This document shows, piece after piece, positions 55,774 to 64,000 of a stretch of DNA of 64,000 nucleotides (position 1 is its first letter; the number at the start of each line of letters is the position of its first letter). The DNA is taken from the NCBI RefSeq assembly GCF_000743715.1, contig NZ_JQEY01000002.1, forward strand, positions 201,620-265,619, in the 5' to 3' direction. This stretch comes from Palleronia rufa. Its GTDB lineage: Bacteria; Pseudomonadota; Alphaproteobacteria; Rhodobacterales; Rhodobacteraceae. The translations under genes were made by a program, and so were the position numbers. Below the pieces are notes generated by a model. It was not told where the DNA came from and did no database searches. It saw only the letters and a program-made list of their open reading frames with translations.

Positions 55774-56451
55774 TCATGCGCGGCCGATGTCGGCCCAGAC
55801 GGGCAGGTGGTCGGACGCCCTGAGTGCCGAGGCATCGTGGAACACACCGGCCCGTTCGCAGCGCCAGTGCGATCCCAATGCGATCCGGTCGAGGCAGGCG
55901 ACCGGACGCGCCGCGTGAAAGCTGGGGCCGGGGCAAAGCAGATCGAACCGGTCGAGAGGGGCGAAGCCGGCAACCCGCGACCATTCGTTCATGTCGCCTG
56001 CGATCACCGCACGTTCGTGCCGTGCCCCGATCTCTGCCACGATCCGCTGAAGCTGCTTCTGCCGGCTGCGGCGAGCCAGGCCCAGATGGGTCGCGCAGAA
56101 CAGCAGCGGGCCGAGCGCCGTGTCGATCTCCGCCATCAGGGCGCCGCGCGGCTCCAGCCCCGGCAGATGGATGCCGTGGGCGACGCGTGCGGCAAGGCCG
56201 TTCCGCACCAGGATGGCGTTGCCGTGCACCCCGATGCTGGGTCCGTTGTCGACGGAGAGGGCGGTCATCCCGGCGGCGGAAAGCGCCTCCGGCGGCATCG
56301 CGCTGGGCCGGGAGCCGAGGCGCTTGTCGGCCTCCTGCAGGGCCAGGATATCCGCGTCCAGCCGCGCGATCGCACGGGCCACGCGCAGCGGATCGCGCCG
56401 CCAGTCGAGTCCCACCGCCTTGCGGATGTTGTACGAGGCGATTCGGATCAT
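55774..56451 (-). CDS. Endonuclease/exonuclease/phosphatase family protein
   Basis: A 225-residue EEP-domain protein (DNase I-like fold). Motifs are IRIASYNIRKAVG, DILALQEADKRLG (Glu), FCATHLGLARRSR, IAGDMNEWSRV (Asp/Asn) and ASDHLPVWADIG (Asp-His). This is the YbhP-like small group, often beside a phospholipase D/cardiolipin synthase gene. ATG at 56451 overlaps the cls stop (ATGA). Confidence 0.9.
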   Translation of the reverse strand: MIRIASYNIRKAVGLDWRRDPLRVARAIARLDADILALQEADKRLGSRPSAMPPEALSAAGMTALSVDNGPSIGVHGNAILVRNGLAARVAHGIHLPGLEPRGALMAEIDTALGPLLFCATHLGLARRSRQKQLQRIVAEIGARHERAVIAGDMNEWSRVAGFAPLDRFDLLCPGPSFHAARPVACLDRIALGSHWRCERAGVFHDASALRASDHLPVWADIGRA

Positions 56452-57842
56452 AGCTGCGGTGCCATCAACCGCGAGACGCGTGCCAGAACCCGGCGCAGCG
56501 CGGGCTGGTCGGACAGGGACTTTTCCAGCCGGTAGGCGTTCTCCATGTCGCGGGCCAGCATCGTCTCGACCGCCCGGGCGGCCCGTTGGCTTTCGATCAG
56601 CACCGTCAGCTCGAAATTCAGCAGACCGGAGCGGATGTCCAGATTGACCGACCCGACGGACACCAGGTCGTCGTCGATCAGCGCCACCTTCTGGTGCAGG
56701 AAGGCCGGGGTGTAGCGGTGGATCCTGCCGCCCGCCTGCCGCAATTCGTCGAAATAGGAGTACGCGGCCCAGTACGGCAGCCACTGATCGGGCGTGTCGG
56801 GCACCAGGATGCGCAGATCCACCCCGCGCAGCGCGGCAAGCTGCAGCGCGCCCATCACATCGGTGTCGGGCACGAAATAGGGGGTCGCGATCCACAGACG
56901 CTTTTGTGCGCGCTGGGCGAGGGCGACGAAATAGAGATTGCCGCTGTCGAGCCGATCGGTCGGCCCGATGGGCAGGGCGACGGCGCGCATGTCGCCGGAA
57001 GGCGGGGCCGGGCGCAGCATCCCGCGGATGTCCTCATCGATGGCCCAGGCCCAGTCGGCGGCGAAACTGCGCTCGAGCTGGTCCACCACCGGGCCGTTGA
57101 CCTCGCAGAACGTGTCCCGCCAGGGCCCCAGGCCGGACTGCCCCAGATAGGCGCGGGTGCAGTTCAGCCCGCCTGTGAAACCGCGCGTGCCGTCCACCAC
57201 CACCAGCTTTCGGTGGTTGCGGTAGTTCCACTGGAACGGTCCCAGGGCGCGGGTCGGCCCCTTGGGGCGGGCATGGCGGACGCCGGCCTGAGAGGCGTGA
57301 CGCCAGTAGCGCCGGGGCAGGCCGATCAGCGGAAGTTCGTCGTGGAGAAGATAGACCTTCACCCCCGCCCGCGCCCGCGCGCACAGAATATCGCGCAAGC
57401 GTCGGCCCACATGGTCGTCGGCGATGGTGTAGTATTGCACCAGAACGTAGTGCTCGGCCGCTTCGATGGCCGCGAAAACGGCGTCGAAGGTCTGTTTCCC
57501 GTCGATCAGGAGGCGCATGTCGCAGCCTTCGCATACCGGGTTCGAGGACAGTCGCGAAAACACCGAAAGCCTGTCGTCGGGGGCCGCCGGTGCATGGGGG
57601 TCGATCCCGTCCTCACCGATGCGGGCATCGGATTCGCGGCGCCTCTGCGCGAACTTGGCGTAGTTGGCATAGCCGAAGACCGCATAGGCCGGCACGCCCA
57701 CGTACGGATAGGCAAGGATCAGCACGATCCACCCGACCGCGCCCTGCGGTGTATGCGCGGTCCTGATCGCAAGATAGGCGGCGCCGACGGCCGGGATGGT
57801 AAAGATCGCCCGCGCGATCAGGTCTTCGATCTGGAAGAACAT
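56448..57842 (-). CDS. cls: Cardiolipin synthase (phospholipase D family)
   Basis: An inner-membrane enzyme joining two phosphatidylglycerols to cardiolipin. The 464-residue protein has two N-terminal helices (IFTIPAVGAAYLAIRTA, GWIVLILAYPYVGVPAYAVFG) and two HKD motifs (HRKLVVVDGTRGFTGG near 210 and HQKVALIDDDLVSVGSVNLD near 382). ATG at 57842 has GAGG upstream. It heads the two-gene unit with the EEP nuclease and is divergent from secE. Confidence 0.92.
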   Translation of the reverse strand: MFFQIEDLIARAIFTIPAVGAAYLAIRTAHTPQGAVGWIVLILAYPYVGVPAYAVFGYANYAKFAQRRRESDARIGEDGIDPHAPAAPDDRLSVFSRLSSNPVCEGCDMRLLIDGKQTFDAVFAAIEAAEHYVLVQYYTIADDHVGRRLRDILCARARAGVKVYLLHDELPLIGLPRRYWRHASQAGVRHARPKGPTRALGPFQWNYRNHRKLVVVDGTRGFTGGLNCTRAYLGQSGLGPWRDTFCEVNGPVVDQLERSFAADWAWAIDEDIRGMLRPAPPSGDMRAVALPIGPTDRLDSGNLYFVALAQRAQKRLWIATPYFVPDTDVMGALQLAALRGVDLRILVPDTPDQWLPYWAAYSYFDELRQAGGRIHRYTPAFLHQKVALIDDDLVSVGSVNLDIRSGLLNFELTVLIESQRAARAVETMLARDMENAYRLEKSLSDQPALRRVLARVSRLMAPQL

Positions 57843-57908
57843 CGGTCCTCTTGGGATAATGCTGCGGCGGCATCCTAGCGCGGGTCGGCGCGGAGATGCC
57901 ATCCGTGC

Positions 57909-57937
57909 TTGAAACATGCGCGCCGGCGCCGTATCTG
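57909..57937 (+). promoter_or_regulatory. Sigma-70-type promoter for secE
   Basis: TTGAAA (57909-57914) and TATCTG (57932-57937) are separated by 17 bases, about 26 bases before the secE start codon. It should drive secE and possibly the genes beyond. Confidence 0.65.
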
Positions 57938-57963
57938 CGGCCTGTCCGCTCCGGAGTTTCGAC

Positions 57964-58164
57964 ATGGCCGCCAAGACCAATCCGTTCCAGTTCATCCAGC
58001 AGACCCGCGCGGAGATCGCCAAGGTCGTCTGGCCGACCCGGCGCGAGGTCCTGCTGACGACCGTGATGGTGTTCATCATGGCGTCGCTCACCGCGGTGTT
58101 CTTCTTCTTCGTCGATTTCCTGATCCGCACCGGGCTGGAGATCCTTCTGGGCGCCGTCGGCTGA
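57964..58164 (+). CDS. secE: Preprotein translocase subunit SecE
   Basis: A small single-helix-type subunit of the SecYEG channel, 66 residues. The conserved cytoplasmic segment FIQQTRAEIAKVVWPTRREV precedes one transmembrane helix (TTVMVFIMASLTAVFFFFVDFLI). This short form is normal for alphaproteobacteria. nusG follows after 157 bases containing a hairpin and a second promoter-like pair. Confidence 0.96.
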   Translation: MAAKTNPFQFIQQTRAEIAKVVWPTRREVLLTTVMVFIMASLTAVFFFFVDFLIRTGLEILLGAVG

Positions 58165-58200
58165 ACCTGCCGGGCCCGGCGCTCCGCTTCGGCGCGCCTA

Positions 58201-58229
58201 TTGAAATCTCCGAAACAGCCGCGTATGTG
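58201..58229 (+). promoter_or_regulatory. Candidate promoter between secE and nusG
   Basis: TTGAAA (58201-58206) and TATGTG (58224-58229) are 17 bases apart, mirroring the secE promoter's -35. The predicted start, near 58236, is only about six bases before a terminator hairpin. Confidence 0.45.
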
Positions 58230-58241
58230 GGCGCCGAACGT

Positions 58242-58277
58242 GGCGTGCAGCAGATCCGGTTGCACGCCGCTTTTTTT
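58242..58277 (+). terminator. Intrinsic terminator/attenuator between secE and nusG
   Basis: GGCGTGCA (58242-58249) pairs with TGCACGCC (58261-58268) around an 11-base loop. Two bases later a run of seven T (58271-58277) follows. This is a classical intrinsic terminator shape inside an operon that usually reads through. Confidence 0.7.
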
Positions 58278-58321
58278 ACTCCGGACGGCAAGGTCCGCAT
58301 CCAGGTCGAGGAACGCGTCAT

Positions 58322-58855
58322 ATGGCGAAGCGGTGGTATTCGGTCAGCGTGCTGTCGAACTTCGAGAAGAAGATCGCCGAGCAGATCCGCTCCGAGGTCG
58401 CCGAGAAGGGCCTCGAGGCGCAGATCGACGAGGTGCTGGTTCCCACCGAAGAGGTGATCGAGGTCCGGCGCGGCAAGAAGGTCTCGACCGAGCGGCGGTT
58501 CATGCCGGGCTACGTGCTGGTCCATATGGAGATGTCCGACCTGGGCTACCACCTCATCACCTCCATCAACCGCGTGACCGGGTTCCTGGGGCCGCAGGGC
58601 CGTCCGATGCCGATGCGCGACGCCGAGGTCGAGGCGATCCTGGGCCGCGTGCAGGAGGGCGAGGATTCGCCGCGGATCGAGATCAGCTTCGAGACCGGCG
58701 AGAAGGTGCGTGTGATCGACGGCCCGTTCGAGGGGTTCGACGGAACGGTGGAGGACGTGGACGAAGGTCAGCAGACGCTCAAGGTGTCGGTGTCGATCTT
58801 CGGACGGGCAACACCGGTCGAGCTGGATTACTCTCAGGTCTCCAAGGAGATGTGA
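58322..58855 (+). CDS. nusG: Transcription termination/antitermination protein NusG
   Basis: NusG binds RNA polymerase and modulates pausing, Rho action and coupling with ribosomes. The 177-residue protein has the NGN domain ([22 protein letters not shown]... [16 protein letters not shown]) and the KOW motif ([23 protein letters not shown]) near the C-terminus. ATG at 58322 follows GAGGAACG. It sits in the conserved secE-nusG-rplK order. Confidence 0.96.
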   Translation: MAKRWYSVSVLSNFEKKIAEQIRSEVAEKGLEAQIDEVLVPTEEVIEVRRGKKVSTERRFMPGYVLVHMEMSDLGYHLITSINRVTGFLGPQGRPMPMRDAEVEAILGRVQEGEDSPRIEISFETGEKVRVIDGPFEGFDGTVEDVDEGQQTLKVSVSIFGRATPVELDYSQVSKEM

Positions 58856-58965
58856 GCGTTCGACGTGGGAGCTTCGGGCCACGGGTCCAGGCGAACCACG
58901 GCATGCGCCTTCGGGCGCGACTGTAGGGCGGGGATGCCCCCGCCGCGAACCGAAAGGAGGCCGTG

Positions 58966-59391
58966 ATGGCCAAGAAGAAGATCGGCAGCATGAAGCTGCA
59001 GGTGCCCGCGGGCCAGGCGAACCCATCGCCCCCCGTCGGCCCGGCGCTGGGTCAGCGCGGCATCAACATCATGGAGTTCTGCAAGGCGTTCAACGCCAAG
59101 ACGCAGGAGATGGAACAGGGGTCCCCCTGTCCGACCGTGATCACCTATTACCAGGACAAGTCCTTCACCATGGAGATCAAGACGCCGCCGGCGTCGTGGT
59201 ACCTGAAGAAGGCCGCCAAGGTGAAGTCCGGCGCCAAGACGCCCAGCCGCGAGACCGTGGGCACCGTCACCGTCAAACAGGTCCGCGAGATCGCCGAGGC
59301 GAAGATGAAGGACCTGAACGCCACCGATGTCGAAGCCGCGATGAAGATCATCCTGGGTTCCGCGTCCTCCATGGGTATCGAGGTGAAGTGA
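58966..59391 (+). CDS. rplK: 50S ribosomal protein L11
   Basis: A component of the ribosomal GTPase-associated centre. The 141-residue protein has the typical [34 protein letters not shown] and [27 protein letters not shown] precedes the ATG at 58966 by a normal spacing; a GTG directly before it is less likely. A GC-rich hairpin (around 58925-58943) lies in the leader. The stop overlaps rplA by one base (TGATG). Confidence 0.97.
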   Translation: MAKKKIGSMKLQVPAGQANPSPPVGPALGQRGINIMEFCKAFNAKTQEMEQGSPCPTVITYYQDKSFTMEIKTPPASWYLKKAAKVKSGAKTPSRETVGTVTVKQVREIAEAKMKDLNATDVEAAMKIILGSASSMGIEVK

Positions 59392-60092
59392 TGGCCAAAC
59401 TGACCAAACGCCAGAAAGCCCAGAGTGCCGCTCTCGAAGGCAAGGAGAACCTGTCGGTCGAGGAGGCCGTCGCGCTGATCAAGCAGAACGCGACCTCGAA
59501 ATTCGACGAGACGGTGGAGATCGCGATGAACCTCGGCGTCGATCCGCGCCACGCCGACCAGATGGTCCGCGGCACGGTGACGCTGCCCGCGGGCACCGGC
59601 AAGACGGTCCGCGTGGGCGTGTTCGCGCGCGGCGCCAAGGCCGAGGAAGCCGAGGCCGCTGGAGCCGATGTCGTGGGCGCCGAGGATCTGATGGAGCAGG
59701 TGCAGGCCGGCAACATCAATTTCGACCGCTGCATCGCCACGCCCGACATGATGCCCATCGTCGGCCGGCTGGGCAAAATCCTCGGCCCGCGCAACCTGAT
59801 GCCGAACCCCAAGGTCGGTACCGTGACCATGGACGTGAAGGAGGCCATCGAGGCCGCCAAGGGCGGTCAGGTCCAGTTCCGCGCCGAGAAGGCGGGCGTC
59901 GTCCATGCCGGAATCGGCAAGGCATCCTTCGACGAGGCCGCCCTGGCCAAGAACGTCCGCGCCTTCGTGGACGCTGTCACCAAGGCGCGGCCGGCGGGCG
60001 CCAAGGGGACCTATATGAAGCAGGTCTCCCTCAGCTCGACCATGGGCCGGGGTGTCACCGTGGACGTCGTGTCGGCGACCGGCAACGACTGA
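59391..60092 (+). CDS. rplA: 50S ribosomal protein L1
   Basis: An L1 stalk protein that binds 23S rRNA and, when free, commonly represses translation of its own L11-L1 mRNA. The 233-residue length is normal. Key regions are [66 protein letters not shown], and the C-terminal [20 protein letters not shown] terminator hairpin follows 26 bases past the stop. Confidence 0.97.
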   Translation: MAKLTKRQKAQSAALEGKENLSVEEAVALIKQNATSKFDETVEIAMNLGVDPRHADQMVRGTVTLPAGTGKTVRVGVFARGAKAEEAEAAGADVVGAEDLMEQVQAGNINFDRCIATPDMMPIVGRLGKILGPRNLMPNPKVGTVTMDVKEAIEAAKGGQVQFRAEKAGVVHAGIGKASFDEAALAKNVRAFVDAVTKARPAGAKGTYMKQVSLSSTMGRGVTVDVVSATGND

Positions 60093-60118
60093 CGGACCCT
60101 GGTGCGGGGGTCGGGAAA

Positions 60119-60145
60119 GGGCGCATCCGGACGATGCGCCCTTTT
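60119..60145 (+). terminator. Intrinsic terminator after rplA
   Basis: GGGCGCATC (60119-60127) and GATGCGCCC (60133-60141) form a perfect 9-bp stem with a five-base loop, followed by TTTT (60142-60145). It separates the L11-L1 unit from L10-L7/L12-RNA polymerase. Confidence 0.8.
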
Positions 60146-60560
60146 GCCGCCGTGCAGGTGTGACGCGCCATCCTCCGGCTGGCACCTTTGAACGCGTTGG
60201 GGCGGCGATCTGCGGTGCCCGGGCCGTCGCCGCTCCGTGCGGACCATGCCCCGGCTGCGCATGCGTCGCGGGACGCCGCCGTGCCGGTTCGCGAATCGGC
60301 CCTTGCCCCTGCCGGCCCCAGACCTTAGTGAGACCACCGGAGACCCCGTCGCGATTCGCGTGGGGTCTTCATTCGTCCGAGACGGTGGGTGGGGTCGCCT
60401 GAGCGATGCCCGTAATTCCTGCCCGAGGCGGGAAGAGACATGTCTTGGGGCCGTTCCGATGGCCGCCACAGGGATGCGACGACCCGTTCGGACTGCGGTG
60501 CATCGGCCGATGCACCGTGACTGAGCCGGAGGGGTCGCCCTCCAAACTTGGAGTGAAACT
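60146..60560 (+). promoter_or_regulatory. Long leader of rplJ (probable L10 autoregulation region)
   Basis: About 415 bases before rplJ contain no gene. A bipartite hairpin AGACCCC (60341-60347)/GGGGTCT (60362-60368), with nested CGCG/CGCG, is the most evident structure. In other bacteria the L10-(L7/L12)4 complex binds the rplJ leader to repress translation, and the position here fits. I could not identify a convincing promoter pair. Confidence 0.5.
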
Positions 60561-61079
60561 GTGGATAGAGCCCAGAAAGAGAAAGTGGTCGAGGAACTCG
60601 GCCAGATCTTCGCAAGCTCTGGCGTCGTGGTCGTGTCGCACTACCAGGGCCTCACGGTGGCGGAGATGCAGGATCTGCGGGCGCGGATGCGTTCCGCCGG
60701 CGGGTCCGTTCGCGTGGCCAAGAACAAGCTCGCCAAGATCGCCCTGGACGGTGCGCCGATGGCCGACATCAGCGAGCTGTTCCTGGGCCAGACCGTCCTG
60801 TCCTATTCCGAAGACCCCGTGGCTGCGGCCAAGGTGGCGGACGAATACGCCAAGGAGAATCAGAAGTTCGTGATTCTCGGCGGCGCCATGGGCGAGACGA
60901 AGCTGGACACCGCCGGTGTCACGAGCGTGGCGAAGATGCCCAGCCGCGAGGAGCTCATCGCTTCCATCGCGGGCTGCATCGGCGCTCCCGCCTCGAACAT
61001 CGCCGGTGCGATCGGTGCGCCTGCGTCGAACATCGCGAGCATCCTGTCGACCATCGAGGAGCGGGCGGAAGCCGCCTGA
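60561..61079 (+). CDS. rplJ: 50S ribosomal protein L10
   Basis: The stalk base protein that anchors L7/L12 dimers. The 172-residue protein begins at a GTG with TTGGAG nine bases upstream. The core is [31 protein letters not shown] and [14 protein letters not shown]. The C-terminal part contains a tandem [18 protein letters not shown] repeat before the last helix ([12 protein letters not shown]). Confidence 0.96.
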   Translation: MDRAQKEKVVEELGQIFASSGVVVVSHYQGLTVAEMQDLRARMRSAGGSVRVAKNKLAKIALDGAPMADISELFLGQTVLSYSEDPVAAAKVADEYAKENQKFVILGGAMGETKLDTAGVTSVAKMPSREELIASIAGCIGAPASNIAGAIGAPASNIASILSTIEERAEAA

Positions 61080-61144
61080 CCCTCACGAGGCGCGGGTTGA
61101 AACCCGCGACGTTGGAACACATCTGAACGAACGGAAACAAGACA

Positions 61145-61522
61145 ATGGCTGACCTGAAAGCACTTGCTGAACAAATCGTGGGCCTGACGCTTCTCGAAGC
61201 GCAGGAACTCAAGACCATCCTCAAGGACGAATACGGCATCGAGCCCGCCGCCGGCGGCGCGGTGATGATGGCCGGCCCCGCCGACGGCGCCGCCGCCGCA
61301 GAGGAGGAGCAGACCGAATTCGACGTGATCCTGAAGAGCGCCGGCGCTCAGAAGATCAACGTCATCAAGGAGGTTCGCGCCATCACCGGCCTGGGCCTCA
61401 AGGAGGCCAAGGATCTGGTCGAGGCCGGCGGCAAGGCCGTCAAGGAAGGCGTCGACAAGGCCGAGGCGGAGACCATCAAGGGCAAGCTCGAGGCCGCTGG
61501 CGCCGAGGTCGAGCTCAAGTGA
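61145..61522 (+). CDS. rplL: 50S ribosomal protein L7/L12
   Basis: The flexible stalk protein that recruits translation GTPases. The 125-residue protein has the N-terminal dimerisation helix ([31 protein letters not shown]), an alanine-rich hinge ([13 protein letters not shown]), and the conserved C-terminal domain [24 protein letters not shown]. It is 65 bases after rplJ. Confidence 0.97.
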   Translation: MADLKALAEQIVGLTLLEAQELKTILKDEYGIEPAAGGAVMMAGPADGAAAAEEEQTEFDVILKSAGAQKINVIKEVRAITGLGLKEAKDLVEAGGKAVKEGVDKAEAETIKGKLEAAGAEVELK

Positions 61523-61554
61523 TCCTGGGGCTTCGGCCCGCATGATCGGACATT

Positions 61555-61586
61555 GACCGACCCCGGAGATTTCTCCGGGGTCGGTC
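61555..61586 (+). terminator. Perfect 14-bp hairpin between rplL and rpoB
   Basis: GACCGACCCCGGAG (61555-61568) and CTCCGGGGTCGGTC (61573-61586) pair perfectly with the 4-base loop ATTT. There is no T-run. In E. coli the equivalent spot holds a partial terminator and an RNase III site, so this is a likely attenuator/processing element limiting rpoBC expression. Confidence 0.7.
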
Positions 61587-61751
61587 GCCGCGTCTCGGCA
61601 AGGGTCAGATGACCTTTTCCCAGGTGCGGCGCCGGATCGGGAGGCTGCCTGTGGGAGGGCAGCCAGGTATGGATCCGGCCCCCCGTTTCGCCCGGACGCC
61701 CGGCCTTTCCCAGAGGCCGGCGCGTCTGCGAAGAGAAAAGGTGCACTCTAC

Positions 61752-64000
<2,249 letters not shown>

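Overview
The window is a gene-dense, GC-rich chromosomal segment of an alphaproteobacterium, most likely a member of the Rhodobacteraceae. The evidence is family content and order: a Sat-CysC fusion, phosphatidylcholine synthase, a single long Rel/Spo enzyme, a small SRP RNA, a conserved TelA/XpaC/DUF2927/SPFH cluster, and secE-nusG-rplKAJL-rpoB. It reads as ordinary core chromosome with one insertion sequence. No prophage, plasmid or CRISPR signal was seen.

Layout. 1-9785: an Lrp/AsnC regulator cut by the left edge, trxB, the sulfate-activation fusion, then a tightly overlapped run (D-Ala-D-Ala carboxypeptidase, tmk, holB, TatD, MBL hydrolase, AEC transporter). 9952-15764 (minus): a polyamine-type ABC importer whose operon carries two small extra genes (DUF1330, VOC) and whose first permease has a large inserted soluble domain. 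15954-18144: tRNA-Leu(GAG), lipB, tadA, rluB. 18148-22707 (minus): a complete branched-chain amino acid/amide ABC importer. 22888-30558: a nine-gene same-strand cluster (small membrane protein, XpaC, TelA, DUF2927 lipoprotein, SPFH-GYF protein, two cytochrome b561-type proteins, zinc-ribbon membrane protein, PfkB sugar kinase), the best candidate for an uncharacterised envelope-stress system. 30558-31603: an IS630-family element placed exactly in the sugar-kinase stop codon.

31614-41297: pcs, a SRPBCC protein, nudC, a 5'-nucleotidase family protein, the SRP RNA, a TRIC-type channel, rnhA, DUF3429, a LysE exporter with an apparent nonsense codon, ispH, a YqaA-type protein, a LabA-like NYN protein and folK. 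A short repeat with a GC hairpin and a conserved tail occurs three times (once near 9.8 kb, twice near 39.4 kb). 41409-45326: rpoZ, rel, DUF2062, pdxJ. 45349-49552: a YbbA/YbbP-type transporter divergent from a TesA-like esterase. 49664-57842: M48 lipoprotein, rimO, lytic transglycosylase, MscS channel, tRNA-Met, an orphan DUF3306-TorD pair, an EEP nuclease and cardiolipin synthase. 57964-64000: secE, nusG, rplK, rplA, rplJ, rplL and the first 749 codons of rpoB, with visible promoters, hairpins and leaders.

Functional themes: envelope and lipid work (pcs, cls, carboxypeptidase, transglycosylase, MscS, the SPFH/TelA cluster), nutrient import (two ABC systems), cofactor synthesis (lipB, folK, pdxJ, ispH) and the transcription/translation core. 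All gene calls come from reading sequence and remembered family motifs. No database search was run.
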